Shown here: piece by piece, positions 21,565-34,359 of the stretch
Layout of the letters: every line of letters starts with the position of its first letter
Numbering within the stretch: position 1 is the stretch's first letter
Assembly (NCBI GenBank): GCA_023213395.1
Contig: CM041465.1
Span: 235,607,741-235,671,740 of the forward strand
Direction: 5' to 3'
From: Cycas panzhihuaensis
Lineage: Eukaryota > Cycadophyta
DNA length: 64,000 nt
Program-made: the position numbers and the translations under genes
Notes under the pieces: generated by a model
The model's database searches: none
Told to the model about the DNA's origin: nothing
Seen by the model: the letters and a program-made list of their open reading frames with translations, nothing else

Positions 21565-22420
21565 TCCTTAGATGCCATATTATTCTATAGGGCTTGAAGA
21601 CCAGTCTCATCTAATTTTTTGAGTTCCAAGAGACATGATTCCCTTTAAAACTCTTCATCAATAAATTCTTTCAATGTGACATGTAAGGAAGGAATCCCAA
21701 TTTCTAATAGAAGGATAGTCTCAACACTATAAATAAGAGAGAATGGTACCATGCCTATAGCATTTCTAATGGAGCTTCTATAAGCCCATAATTCTAGAAA
21801 TAATTGAACATACCAATCTCTATGAGATATTGTAACCATCTTAGCTAGCTAATTTTTTATTAAAGACTTCAACTTGGCCATTTGCTTAAGATGATAAGGG
21901 GATGACAGTCTATGTGTCATATGAAATTTGTTAGATAATTCACTAATGTAGAGATTACAAAATGAAGTCCCATTATCAGTAATAATAACATCTAGTACCC
22001 TGAATCTACAAAAAATATACTAGAAAATAAATGTGAAAATAATCTTTCTAGTAGCAGTAACTAATAGAATGACTTTATTCCATTTGGTAAAATATTTAGT
22101 TGCAGTTATTATGAACTTATAGCAGTTAGATAATGTTAGAAAGATTTAACCAATGAGGTTGAAACCCCATTGGGAAAAAGGCCAAGGTAAAATAATCGAG
22201 TTCATTTCTTATGCAGGCTTGTATATCAAGGTCACATGAGATTGGCATTTCTAACATTTTTATATAAGTATGATCATCTTTAAACAAAGTGGGCTAATAA
22301 TAACCCATACAAAGAATGCATTGGGCCATCAATCGACCACCAAAATATCCACCACACGTTCCTTCGTGAGATTTTATTAAGGCTAAAAATATTTCATTAG
22401 GAGAAAGGTTTCTCAACAGA
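20990..22420 (-). pseudogene. Integrase of element C (broken)
   Basis: Open piece 21645-21839 encodes HRDWYVQLFLELWAYRSSI and IGMVPFSLIYSVETILLLEI, matching element A's integrase. Upstream pieces give VIITDNGTSFCN (second catalytic Asp) and, at about 22165, QWGFNLIG where family members have WGLDLIG, so the first catalytic aspartate is asparagine. The third (NGQVE) is reachable only in a shifted frame. The C-terminal domain is present twice because of the tandem duplication at 20961-21564. Confidence 0.8.
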
Positions 22421-22649
22421 ATTCCATCGAAAGAAGTTTATAAAACATGTCATCAAGTAAGAGATATTACTTAGTAGTAGCATGAATTCATCTTCTCTTC
22501 TTAGATGAAGAAGAAGAAGGGAAAGATTAATCATAGAGATATGACTTAATTTTTCCATACCATGGATCATTAGAAGGGACAACCTAGATATGGAGAACAT
22601 GTTCAACTAGAAGAGAATCATCAACAGGTTGTTTGGTAGGATTAGGAAG

Positions 22650-23960
22650 AGGAGCGTTTGCCATGATCTCTAGAATGATCATGAATTTCTGAAACTTTCT
22701 ATTGATAACTTAAAAATTAAACTCTTATAACAAAAAAAACCATTTACCTAATAGTCTAGTAAGATTGACTTTGGTTAACAAATATCTAATAGGATCAAAT
22801 TGAACAATAAGGTGAACCTTATTCCCAAGAAGGTAGTGGCATAACTTCATAGTAATAAAGATTAAAGTAAGGCATTCTTTTTTAGGAAGAGGATAATGAA
22901 GTTCAGCAACCACTAGTGTCCTATTAATAAAATATATAGCTCGTTCTCTACCAAAGTCATCCTCTTGTGCCAACATTCCTACTAATTACTTTTCTATAGA
23001 TGAAGTATATAGGATAAAAGGTTTATCAAACCTTAGGGACCAAGCACATGTGTTGAGATCAAGGCTTTCTTTAGCTTATCGAAGGACTCTTAAACTTGAG
23101 GAGTCTATCATAACTCAACATCTTTCTTTAAAAGATTTTTTATAGGTTTGGCATCTAAAGTGAAATAGTAATAAAGCATCTTAAGAAACCAAGTCTACAT
23201 AGAAATGACTTGATCTTCTTTTGACTCTTGGAAGGGGGCATATTGATAATTACCCTTATCTTATTAGGATCAATTTTAATCCCATCATGGCAAATAATAT
23301 TTCCTAGCATTCTTCCTGACATCATGATAAAAACACATTTAGATAGATTAAGATATAAATTATATTTCTTACAACTTTTGAAATTTATTCTCAAGTCATG
23401 CATATGGTCACATCTTTTATGAGATAGAGCAAGCATATCATCTAAGTACATAATAATAATATTACCAATTAAATCATGAAAAATATGTACCATTTCTCTT
23501 TAATAAGTTGCACCTGCATTTTTTAATCCAAAAGGCAGGACTTTATACATGAAAGTACCTCAAGAAGTAGTGAAAGCAATTTTATAATAATCTTGAGATG
23601 AGATGGAAATCTAATTATAACTTAAAAAACCATCCATAAGAGACATGACCTTAAAACCAGTTGTTTGGTCCCAAATCTGATCAAGAAAAGGGAGATAATA
23701 GTAGTCTTTAAGGCATGTCTCATTAATATCTTAAAAATTAATGAAAATTCTAATTGAACTATTTTTCTTTGGAACCAGAACTATATTAGAGACTCATTGA
23801 GAGTAATCAACAATCTTAATGAATCTAGCTCCTAACAACTTCTCTACTTCCTATTTAATAGCAAGAGAAAGATACAGGTGAATAGGATGTTATTTTTCCA
23901 TTTAGGTATAATGCTATGAGTTACCATGATATTGTGCTGAATGACTTAGGAATCAAGGCC
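22650..23960 (-). pseudogene. Reverse transcriptase-RNase H of element C (broken)
   Basis: Open piece 23155-23493 has FHDLIGNIIIMYLDDMLALS (catalytic Y-x-D-D box intact as YLDD), then CVFIMMSGRMLGNIICHDGI and KIKSFLCRLGFLRCF. Piece 22725-22976 carries the RNase H start: MLAQEDDFGRERAIYFINRT, PLPKKECLTLI and HYLLGNKVHLIVQFDP. It is clearly homologous to element A's RT-RNase H, but with stops and shifts throughout. Confidence 0.85.
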
Positions 23961-24239
23961 ATGCATATCTTTATAATCCCAAGTAAAGATTGAGTGAAAC
24001 TCATGAAAGAGATTCTTAAGTTGAGTGATCTCTTGGGAAGTCCCACTAGCTCTCAATTTGATAATATTAGGGGTATCCTCTATCTCTAAGTCTACGTCAA
24101 TAGTCTGCTATATAAGCATCACATTTCCCTCTTCAAAGTGAGGAGGGTTAGGTTCTATTAAGGAAACTATCTCTTGAGGTTGGGAATAATTAACCAGTGG
24201 CTAATTAGGTTATGTTACTTTTGAAAAATCCAACCTATG

Positions 24240-25690
24240 ATGTCCATCAAGAGGACTAGGAAGTGACCCTGCTAGATACTCTAAGATCACCTCATCATTC
24301 TCAAAGTAGAGATCAGTGAGGAGGAGATTTCTTAGTAAATTAGTAAACAAAAAGAAAGGCCTAAAATATAAAGAAGAATCAACTAAAAAGTTTGGATGAG
24401 TGGGAACAAACTCAATGATTAAAGAAACTTAAGAGAAAAGAATAGGCCTATAAACAAACTTCCAAGTTGAAGTAAAAATTTGATCAAATTCTTAACAATA
24501 TAAATGATGTTCTTGATTAGATAAAGGCATCAGGATAAAGAGATGATAGGGAGACATCGATGAAATAATAGTAAGGAAAAGAAATAGTGGACACCAAATT
24601 CACTTCGTGTATTTTAGTGGGGGTATTTTGATTGATTTGAAGTGTATCAAGTGAATTAATATCTTCAATACCTAATTCTAAGTCTAGATGTTGATGCAAC
24701 AACATCTTCTTCTCATGTCTATTCAACCATGTAGTAAAGAGAGGAGATCGAGAGAAGAGAGGTGAAGCATCAACATGCAAATCATGTGAGATTAAAGTTA
24801 CATAAGTAATTGAAAGAGGATTCATAATAGAAGAAACCAAAGTATTTGCCTCTGAAGGCAAACATAAAGCATATGAGAAGTGGGTCTAAATAGGAAGAGG
24901 AATATTTATATCAATAGTTCTGCTCACATACATTTTCCTATAAGATGTAATGGAATTTGAAGTTAATTTTTCATCACAAGATGAGGAGGAAATCAAGAAT
25001 TGATCAATCAAATATAAAGACTGAGAAGTGGATGAAGAACCTGATGGAATAGGAACAACCTCGACCAAATCCACATCTTTTTCTTCTACCTAAGTAGAAG
25101 GAGCTCTAATGGCAAAGTATTGGCCTAAACCTAATGATCTAAAAAAGTACTTCAAAGAGTTAGATGATTCACCAGGCTCAAAAAAGGGTCTCAACAAGTG
25201 GGATTAATTATTTGATTAGTTTTGGTTTTTGCTTCATAAATTTTAATTGTCCCTCATGAATAAACCTAAGTTCACTAAAGAGGAAAGAATAAACCATAGA
25301 CATTTGGGTAATCCATAGTCTACCTAAAAGGATATTGTACTCCAAGTTAAGATCAATGATAGTCAACTTAGTGAGAACTATCTTTTCTTCTAAAGTAAGA
25401 GGGAGAGTGACTTAACCTAGGAGCACTTTTTTATTCTTGTTATATCCCAGCAAATCCACTCATATGGATCAAAAACTAGAATTTCTAAATCCTTAATAAG
25501 GTGAAGAAGGATCATATTAATATGTGATCTATCATCAATAATAACATGTTTGATATTAATATCATCCTTTATTATCTTGATATAAAATAGAGGTATATCA
25601 TTTAGTACATGAGTGAAATGATTAGACAAGGTAGTCATGTTAAAATAAAGTGTAGAAGTAGATGAAGAGACTATGGTAGGAACTCCCAAT
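24240..25690 (-). pseudogene. Protease and gag-protease spacer of element C (left half)
   Basis: Open piece 25417-25803 contains HVIIDDRSHINMILLHLIKD, aligning with the Tat protease active-site block (IVDNGS..N.MPL), the D-N-G-S here reading D-D-R-S. To the left, 24240-25390 is the spacer, with open pieces 24517-24861 and 24886-25074 of no recognisable domain. The left boundary near 24240 aligns with element A's 13261-13340. The gene is cut by element B at 25691, and gag resumes at 56257. Confidence 0.6.
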
Positions 25691-25695
25691 GTATC
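25691..25695. repeat. Target-site duplication of element B, left copy (GTATC)
   Basis: GTATC immediately precedes the LTR end (TGGAATCG) and is repeated at 56252-56256 beyond the other LTR. Confidence 0.85.
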
Positions 25696-27705
25696 TGGAA
25701 TCGTGTCTATAGGATGGTAATTACAACTGGTTAGGATTAGGTTATTCAATAGAAGGCTTTGAAATATAGAGTCAATCCAACAAGTGAGAGAAATCATCTG
25801 CACAATGCATCCATATATTGAAACGCAGGTTCAAGACCCACGAATGGTGCACAACTTTCCTCTAGTTGTCTCAGTTTTGGTTTTTGGGGGTAGCACAAGC
25901 GAGGGATATCCTTGGTCTCCGTACTAACCTCAAGATGTAGGTCTTCCCGCCCTTAGATGGCCAGAAGAGAAGGGAAAGGCCAAATAAGGAAATGGATCTT
26001 CATGGAAGATGAAGGGGTATGAATGGAATATATGTAGGCAAGTGACATAGGAGGTGCACACTTGTGAGTATAGTTTTGGATAACCACCCTGCATACAGGA
26101 GTAACCCAAAGTAGGAGATGTCAAGATTATTTAGTTAATGTAGGTGTAATGAGATTAGAGGAGGATGTGTTAGAGGATGAATCCTCCTTAGGCTAACCCA
26201 CCTAAAGCAAGTTTAGGGGAATAAAGGATGATGGAAACAGAAACTTTCACTATTCTACATGTGGAGGGGTCAACCTCTAATGTGTGATGGTGAAGTGATA
26301 TCTAACTAGTTGTATGTGTAAACAAGTAACAAGGAATTGTATAAAAAATAACAAATATACCCTTATTTACTCTCAAATGTAAGTCCTCACTCTCTTTTCA
26401 CTTCAAATGGGAGAAGAGGAAATGAAGAAGGTAAACCAATCAAGCACAAACATGCACACTAAAAATGCAAAGCCTAAAGGGGTTGTATGCAACCAAACAG
26501 AAAGAGGGAGGGTATAGTTCCTATCTCATGCTCTTTCCTAAGAATGCAAATGTAGCATGCATATGCAAATGGTAGATGCAAATCAGTTCCTTTTCTCTTT
26601 TCCTTTTATGTTTTTATTATCAAGCAAGTAGGCTTAAAAGAATGATAAAAGGGGAGGAGCTATAGAGAGAGAAGGGTAGCGCACTTAGAGGGTTATGCGG
26701 TTGAAGCAAGGATGTCATCTTGCACTACACTTGCTTCTCCCTTTCCTTTCCCAACACGTAGATGACATAGAGATATAGCATTCTGGCTCCCTTATGTTCC
26801 TCGAACTAAAAGGAAAAATGGAAGGAAACAAAAGGAAACACTATGCTAGAAACAAAAATGACCAAAGAAAAGGAAGTAAGAGACATACTAGATTGAAGTA
26901 GTTCTTCTCCGTGAATGACGTGGTGGAACTTGTAATCACAAAAGTACTCTGCCCTTTTCCAAGGGGCTACTAGAATGCCAAATAGATATATGTATGTAGA
27001 TGCAAAGTGCCCTAAATGTTGCAAGCAAAGCACTTTAATCAAAGTAAATCTCTAACTAGGAAAACAACTTCCAATCTCCTCAATACAAGCAAGACAAGAC
27101 AAGGGGACATGGATGGTTAGCCTCAGAATGGATAATCCTCCAATATACACACCTCCATGCTATCCCTAAGTGTATGAACAACAAATCATGACAGCCTAAG
27201 TAACAGCTAACAATGAGAGAAATAGGTGACTCAAGGTTTGTAAATACTATCGACGTTGTAAATGTTGTACTATGCAATGTTTTGTAACTTTTGACCAAGC
27301 CAACACCCAAAGATGATATGTCACATAAATAAGGGTTAGAAACTCTACCCATGTGAGGTGCTCATGCCTAGAACTAGAGTAGCAAGGGGTTGCATATGCT
27401 AATACCAGCGATGGCCTTCTTCCGAGAGCTCCGTGGTAGCCCAAGAAAGGCATAATAGAGGAGGAGGAAAAGGGGAGAAGGGGGTTTCCCTTGAGGAGAA
27501 GGCCTAGTTAGGTGTAGAACCTACTTTAGCTCCTTTCTCTCACCCTTTTAGGACCTCTCCTCGTAGCCTCCTTAGAGAAACCATGAGAGAGAAGGAAGGT
27601 AGGGGAATAGGTAAGGAAGAATGGAGGGGATACCTCCTATATGCGATGGAAAAATTAGGAAAACAAAAGTATACAAGGTAATCCAATCTCTTTTAGGGAA
27701 GCTAA
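25696..27705 (-). repeat. Element B 3' LTR, left segment
   Basis: Aligns from its first base with 53141 onward (TGGAATCGTGTCTATAGGAT versus TGGAATCGTATCTATGGGAT) through to GGGAAGCTAA, where copia D interrupts it. It continues at 37850. No coding content supported. Confidence 0.9.
27701..27705. repeat. Target-site duplication of copia D, left copy (GCTAA)
   Basis: GCTAA is repeated at 37845-37849. The intact LTR of B (about 55145) shows a single GCTAA at the empty site. Confidence 0.85.
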
Positions 27706-28003
27706 TGAAAAGAGTGGATCTATCCTTCATCTCCATGTACTAAACACAAAGATAAACATGGGAGCAAGAGATACTTGAGAGAAAGAAAGTAGTTCTCATA
27801 AAATAGAGAGGTAAGAATGAATCTCCTCCATTGAGCTTTTACTTTTATATTAAGAGAGGGAGCATTAGAATTAGGTGAAATGAAAGTACACATAATGCAT
27901 ATGAAAGTGCCTTTCACTTAAGTGATCTAGTTTAAAGTTCACTTAAGACCCTTTTAAGAAATAATCAACTAATGTAATGACCTTGTGACATTAACCCTTT
28001 TTA
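27706..28003 (-). repeat. Copia D 3' LTR
   Basis: 298 bp, matching 37547-37844 nearly end to end (sense strand TAAAAAGGGTTAATGTCAC ... CTCTTTTCA). Confidence 0.9.
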
Positions 28004-28020
28004 ATCTCCCTCTTAATGGT
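28004..28020 (-). promoter_or_regulatory. Polypurine tract of copia D
   Basis: The sense strand reads CATTAAGAGGGAGAT directly before the 3' LTR, the standard copia form (AAGGGGGAGAT). Confidence 0.65.
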
Positions 28021-28318
28021 AGAAGGTCATTTCATCTTATTTTACTCTATCCTATGAGGTCTTCAGTTGGGCCTCTTACAAAGTAAACTACTATGACACT
28101 TTTGTGGGAAACCCTCATGGGGAAGAAAACCCATAAATTTTCTAATCTATTAATCTAGATCAGGCGGCTCTTTAAATGAAGCTAGATAGCTAATCAGTAC
28201 AATGAATTTTGTAGCTGAAATCTACTAAGTCTCCATATACCATTTGGTCATCCCCCATGCCCTTTTAGGTTTTTACAGGTTCTGATTTTCCAAAATGATA
28301 CAACCCTTATCTTTTTAC

Positions 28319-28407
28319 GCCCACAAGGGGTTTTCACGAATGGGATAAAGCAGAGACTTACTCTTGTCCTTCCATGCCCACAAGGGGTTTTCACGAATGA
28401 GACAAAG
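28319..28407. repeat. Two 32-bp direct repeats, 57 bp apart
   Basis: 28319-28350 and 28376-28407 share GCCCACAAGGGGTTTTCACG followed by AATGRGAYAAAG. They lie after the RNase H frame of copia D, in its 3' untranslated region. Confidence 0.75.
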
Positions 28408-28429
28408 TATGATGGTCCTATTGTCATCT

Positions 28430-30323
28430 CCTTTAATTAGTCAGAGATGGAGGCCCTAAGGCTGAGTTACTTTTGGAACTGTTCAAACTTCACCCTCTTT
28501 AGTGGTTTGGTGAACATATTGGCCACTTGATCTATTGTGGGGTAGTACTCTAGTTGAATTATGCCATTATGAACTAGTTCTCTAATCCTATAGACTTTAG
28601 TACTTATATGTTTGGTACAATCATGAAATACAGGATTTTTAGCCATCTAGATTATAGATTGATTATCTACATGTAAGCTAGTAGAACTTTTTTAGGTGCC
28701 ATTTAATGTATTTAACAATTTTCTAAGTCATATCACCTCCTTGCTTGTCTTAGAAGCAACAATGTACTTAGCTTTAGTGGTTGAGTCTATAACTATCTTC
28801 TGTCATCTGGATCTCCATGATATAGGTGATGTTCCAAGAAATGTTACGTACCCAGATGTAGATCTTCTTGTGTCTTTATCTCCAGTAAAGTCTGAGTCTG
28901 TGTATATATAAAGTTTAAATTCTACATTGGGTTCATATAACAAACCATATTTCTTAGTCGTCTTTAGGTACCTCAACACTTATATTGCAGCTTGCCAATG
29001 ATTCTACTTAGGATTTGTCATGAATCTTACAAGAATACCAATAGAGTGTGCAATATCTGGCCTTGTGTTAGTAGTATAGATGAGACTACCTACAAGTTGC
29101 TTATAGAGTGTTGCATCTGCCTCCCTAATATCACCACCAATTATAAGTTTAATATTAGGCTCCATAGGTGTATCCACTGGTCGAACACCTTCCAACTGAA
29201 ACTTTATCAGAAGATCGTTGATATATTTTTCTTGGGAGAGAAAGATTTTACCATTCTTTTGAGTTACTTAAATTTCCAAGTAATATTTCATTAACCTGAG
29301 GTCAGATAATTCAAAAGTTTTAGCAAGGACCTTATTCAGCTAGTTGATTACCTGTTCACTATTCTCTGTTATTAGCATGTCACCATAAAGATTAAGAGGT
29401 AAGTGACTTTATCATTTTGGCACTTGATGAATAATGTTGCGTCAATATCTTAATAGTCATAAACCTCATATCCAAGTTGCCTTATTCTTTCAAATAACTT
29501 GGTAAACCAAGCATGAGGGGCTTGCTTTAGGCCGTACAAGGACTTTTTGAGCTTCCAAACTTTATGCTCCTGACCAACAATCTCGTATCCTTTTGGCTAA
29601 GCCATATAAATTTCTTCTTTAACATCCCCATTGAGAAATGTGGTCTTAACATTAAGTTGGTGGATTTTCTAACCCTGCTGAGTAGAAAAGGCTATAAGAG
29701 TTCTGATTGTAGGCCACTTGGTTGTAGGAGTAAAGATTTTAGTGTAGTTGATGCCTTCCCTTTGCATGAATCCTTTTGCTACCAACCTTACCTTGTGTTT
29801 TTCTAGGATGACATCTGATCTATACTTATTTTTTAACACCCATTATTTTGAACTACCTTTCTTCCAAGTGGTAGATCAACAAGCTCCTATGTACCATTCT
29901 TAATAAGAGATTGGTAGTCTTCGTTCATGGCATTTCTTCAAGCTACATGCTTTATAGCTTCTTAGTACGTTAGAAGCTTTTCATTAAGAGCAAGATATAG
30001 TTCTGCTCATTCAAGCTCAAGGGAAAGTGATTCATGCATCCTTGCTCTATGGGCACTTCTAGTGCCAGTTTTGCCTACCTCATCTAGTCGCATGTCCTTG
30101 TGTAGCTAGTAGGCTTCATAAAAACCTTGAGTTGGGAATGAGGCTTTTATTTCTACAGCCTCTTGATCTTCATTTTGATCTTGAAAAGGATCATGTGAAA
30201 TATTTGGCATAGAGGAAGTTGATGATGCTAGAGAAGATGGGCCAGCCACAGATGTTGGAGAAGATGATCCTTCTACTATGGCTTTGCCTTTGTCAACTTA
30301 GTTATTCATAAATGATAGTGTTG
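28430..30323 (-). pseudogene. Reverse transcriptase-RNase H of copia D (broken)
   Basis: Sense pieces right to left include DLPLGRKVV near 29880, LNKVLAKTFELSDLRLM near 29330, then the open piece 29195-29004 (RPVDTPMEPNIKL, ATLYKQLVGSLIYTTNTRPD). RNase H follows from about 28990: LYIYTDSDFTGDKDTRRSTS, then HVDNQSII and HISTKVYRIRELV. The RT catalytic box, normally YVDD, reads LYGDM near 29385, consistent with loss of one codon including the first aspartate. Stops are mainly TAG. The right end is the insertion point of the solo LTR. Confidence 0.85.
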
Positions 30324-30328
30324 GATGT
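30324..30328. repeat. Target-site duplication of the solo LTR, left copy (GATGT)
   Basis: GATGT is repeated exactly at 32875-32879. Confidence 0.85.
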
Positions 30329-32874
30329 TGTTTCCCAGCTAGTGGGAATGGACTCGGGACGCATCGACACAGGTTTGTGCAGGTATATGTTCTTACTTTT
30401 CTTATTTATGGTTGCTAAGGGAATTTAGAATAGTTTGATTGACATGTGCCTGCCTACATGCATGCGTTTGATTGCTTGCTCATAATGCATGTGCCTAACG
30501 GCACCCTTTAGCCTATGACGACTCACAGCGGGGGCATCCATAAGCGGATGCGACACCGCATGGCGCATGTACCACCACGATGTCTCCATGGTCTTTCGGG
30601 ATGCTTTTGCCACTGTTTGCTCTTTTGTTACAAGTGCCACTTATGTTGCAAACCCTTCCTAAGCTGGTTTAACCCTTAGTTAGGGCTCTTTGCACCATTT
30701 TGAGTACTTGCCCAACGCCTCGGCCTTCCCCGATTGATGTATTTCGTGCTTAGCCCTGCTCTTACCTTAAAAGTCGATTTTTATGACTTTTATGTTGTAT
30801 TTTTCTCTTTTTCACCAGATTGCATCTGAAGAACCGAGCGGTACCACAAAGTTTGCACGGCATCAGCGCATCATGCAGAACTTAGCTGATCTGCCAAGTT
30901 TGCCGCAGACGATCGCTTAAAATTTGAAAAAAAAAGAGAAACCACGCGACAGTGGCGGCGTTTTGCGGAACCGCTGGCGTGGCTCACGATCAAGGCGCCC
31001 CAAGGCCCCCAACGTTCACTTGCTATGGCCAAGGCATAAAAGCCTTTCTTTCACTCATTATTGAGGATTCTTCACTTCATTTTTCAAGTTTTCTAGAGCA
31101 ACTTCTCCACAAAGAGACAAGGCAAAGAAACAGTGAATAAGAGAACTTCTTCTACAGGAGTTGGACAGAGGTACAGAGGGCTGCTATTAGCTGGAGTTGC
31201 AGGGCCATTCTTTGCCCCCCTCACGAGCTCCATTACAAGCACCACCTCTCCTCACAAATACCTAAGGCTTCAAGAGGTTTTCTTCACCAAAAAACCACTC
31301 CAAAGACCCGTTCTCAAGCTCCCAACTTGCATGAGGCTCTACTCTTCCACTCTCATGCAAAGGACATTCAACACCACCTCTTAGACATTGCTTGGGCTTC
31401 TCTTCTAAGTGGCCAAGCACCTACATGCACTTATTTGTCTCTATTCAAGGTATTTATTGTCTCTTGTTGGTGCTTTTTTGCTTGTTTTCTTCATTATTTT
31501 GCTTGCAAATTCTTTCCCCCCTTTTTGCATGCACTTCCTTTGGGTTTCTCTTGGCCATTTGATGCAAGTAATCTTAGTAGTTGTGGCTTACTAGAGTCTG
31601 CCCTAGGTTAGGCATATTTTCTTGTATTTCCTTGAAACCCATCCTCTTCCTCTTAGCTTCCTTCTTCGCCATTTCCTAAGCTAGCCAAGCATAAAGGGTT
31701 GTCACGAGGATTTGAGGGAGATAGGCGGGTTCCGTCCCCCATTGCCGTCCTTCTCCCCAAGGGTTCCGTCCTTATCCTCTCCCTTTAGCACCCGTGCTTT
31801 CTTAGGAAACAGAGCTAGGAAGCCTTGGAGAGTTGGGTTGAGTTTCCCCCTTGGTGTAGGAAATTTGTTACTACATGACTCATCTTGTCGCATGTTAGCA
31901 CTATTTTCCCTATACCTGTGGAGACCTCTCGTGGGTGAGTTAGCCATCCAGAGGCTACACTCAATCCCATTTGGTGCGTTTATGGTGTCTGAATCGCATA
32001 TATTTATCGCGACCTCGTTTCATTTTCGCCACTCGTTGGTGCTTACCTACATGTTTGTAGCTTTGTCGCTTTCTTTTTCGGTATATACATATATATCTAA
32101 ATCGGTTTTGGTAGCCTCTCTCCCGAGAGGAAGGCATTTGTTGGGATTATTTGCAGGATTGCGTTAGAGGAAGCATTGCGCGAGATCGACCCGTTGCCGG
32201 TCGGCCCCCATATGGTATTTCTTCTCCCTTTTGGTTGAGCTTTGCTTTCGTTCCCTTCATTTCATTTAGTCCTTGCATGCTTTTGGGGAGGTAAGTGCAC
32301 CCCCTTCGTTGTCTTCGATCGACGTTGCATGCACGGGAGGAGGAAAGGAGCGCAACCAAGGAGGGACATCCGCGCTTCCGTTCGAACGCCGGATCCAGGT
32401 ATTCTTCGCATGCCTTTCATATTTTCTTTATGCTTTTCTGCTTCTTTGCATTTACTGTTATAGATAAAGGAACATAAAGGAAAGAAGAAAACAACCTTTT
32501 ATTGTGCATTTGCTTTCCCATATTACTTTATTACATTGCATGACATAGTAGTGTAGGTCCCATTTACCTATACCCCTTAGCCACACTTACCCCTTACTCC
32601 GTGACACGTTTGGTTGATTGCCCCCCTCGTCGCCTTCTCATTGCCTTGAGAAGCCGCGACGTGCGAGGTTCTTTTCCCCTTCCCGGCCATCCGAAGGGTA
32701 GGAAGGCCTCGACTTGCACGGCCACCGGAAGCAACCAGCACCTTGCGATCCGTGCAGCGCTCCGGCGCACGGACGTCCTGCGAGGTATGATCCTTGCTAG
32801 TTAGCCTGCTTAGCATATTGTTTCTATGCCCTTCCCGCTAGGCATTGGATCATTGCCCCGCGGAGAGCGTTTCA
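30329..32874 (+). repeat. Solo Tat-type LTR inserted in copia D
   Basis: 2546 bp starting TGTTTCCCAGCT and ending GAGCGTTTCA, flanked by perfect GATGT duplications. Its start matches the LTR starts of A and B (TGTTTCC...GGGAATGG, with a palindrome), so it is a Tat-family LTR left by recombination between two LTRs. The copia frame continues on both sides. GC-rich, with few signs of decay, so the insertion is recent. Open frames inside (for example 31712-32167) match nothing known and I treat them as chance. Confidence 0.9.
31034..31044 (+). promoter_or_regulatory. Candidate TATA box of the solo LTR
   Basis: GCATAAAAGCC, about 700 bp into the LTR, followed by a C/T-rich stretch (CTTTCTTTCACTCATT) typical of a plant transcription start. 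It could still drive transcription to the right. Confidence 0.4.
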
Positions 32875-32879
32875 GATGT
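32875..32879. repeat. Target-site duplication of the solo LTR, right copy (GATGT)
   Basis: Matches 30324-30328 and directly follows the LTR end ...GTTTCA. Confidence 0.85.
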
Positions 32880-32950
32880 GTACACATTGGCTGGGAATCA
32901 CAACTTATATCCTTCGAGGCTCTATTGTCATATTATAATATTTTAAGTAA

Positions 32951-33843
32951 CTATTCAATATCTCCCCCCCTAAATTTTAGAATCTGGACATCAAATTCAG
33001 TAACATCATTAAATCGGTATGAAGGCGTCTTGGAGTTAAGTCTGAGTAATTGATCTTCAGTCTTTGCAAAGATAACATCTCTAGTGATGATGATTTTGCA
33101 CTGTGAAGGTATGAAAACCTTGTATCTCTTTTTGTACATAGGGTATCTGACAAAGATGCCTTTGATGGCTCTATCTTGGAGCTTATTTCTATGTTCCTCT
33201 AGAATATGAGCATAACAAGTAGAGCCAAAATTTTTAAAGTGGGAGATAGAAGGGATTTGTCCATACCGCATTTCATGTGGAGAGGGGCTGAGCTTGGAGG
33301 GACTAATAGTGTTAATATAATACACAGCAATCCAAATAGCCTCAGCCCAAAGATAGATAGGGACATTCTTATATACCAGCATAGCATGAGCCATATTCAT
33401 GATGGTCCTATTCATGTGCTCAGCAACTCCATTTTACTAGGGTGTACTTGCAACAGTGGTCTAGTGTTTGATTCCATGTTGATGTAGGTACAATTCAAAC
33501 TTATTAGATGTATACTCACCACCATTGTCAGTCCTGAGTATTTTGATCTTGAATCTAGATTCATTTTCTATATAGGCCTTAAAAGCTTGAAACGTAGAAA
33601 AAACGTCATCTTTATTTTCAAGAAAAGCAACCCATACTTCCTTGGTAAAATAATCAATGAAAGTAATATAATACCACTTCTATTTAAGAGAAGGGATGGG
33701 CATAGGACTGCATATATCTGAGTGTACAAGCTGCAAAGGTTGGCTAGATTTCCACTAACTATAAGAAAAGGGTTGTCTTTGAGATTTGGCAATAATACAT
33801 GCTTCGCATTTAAAGGGCTTAGAGGAGAGCCTAGGCAAACCAA
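32951..33843 (-). pseudogene. Integrase of copia D (broken)
   Basis: Reading right to left: LVHSDICSPMPIPSLK (first Asp), KILRTDNGGEYTSNKFE (second Asp), NGVAEHMNRTIMNMAHAML (Glu), then the open piece to 32951 with LWAEAIWIAVYYINTISPSK, RYGQIPSISHFKNFGSTCYA and VIFAKTEDQ. All three catalytic acids of the DDE core are visible. A few TAG stops interrupt it. The C-terminus is cut near the solo LTR insertion. Confidence 0.85.
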
Positions 33844-34350
33844 GAAGAGTGGCTTATAGTTCTCTTAAATGATCAATTTTAATATGGCCCATACGAGCAT
33901 GCCATAGGGCCGCTTGGGATAACTTTTGAGGAGTCAGGGTTATGGTAAAAGTAGAGTCATCATCAACATAGTTGGCTTCAGAGGATGATGAGCCAGTTAG
34001 GTGAAAAAGTTTTCCATCAAGAATTTTGGTCATAACCACAACATTTGAAGGAGGGTGAATGACACAAATAGTTTGATTGTTTGCAATTACACTTAGGTCA
34101 AATTCATGAGAGACAAGGGTGGACAGGGAGAGCAGATTCTACTTTACAGTAGGAATATATAAAACATCAACAAGTGTAAAATTAGGAAGGCCTAAGAGTT
34201 TTAGGCAAACAGTTCCAAGTCCTTTGACTGGTTGAGATGATTTGTCAGCGATGTGTACAACACCATGAACTTCAAAGTTAAAATCTTGAAAGAACTGGCG
34301 ATGACAAGTCATATCTTATGTTGCTCCAGTATCCATGATCCACAATGAAG
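33844..34350 (-). pseudogene. Protease and pre-integrase zinc region of copia D
   Basis: LWIMDTGAT near 34330 is the copia protease active site (D-T-G-A), followed by GLGTVCLKLLGLPNFTLVDV and LYIPTVK. The pre-integrase block is the open piece 34039-33854 ending in AALWHARMGHIKIDHL, with the paired Cys downstream (FKCEACIIAKSQRQPF) completing the H-H-C-C site. Stops occur at glutamine or tryptophan positions. Confidence 0.8.
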
Positions 34351-34359
34351 TATTTGAGG

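Noticed and set aside
31133-32477. Open frames of 60-150 codons in the solo LTR
   Set aside because: They lie wholly inside an LTR bounded by target duplications and resemble no protein.
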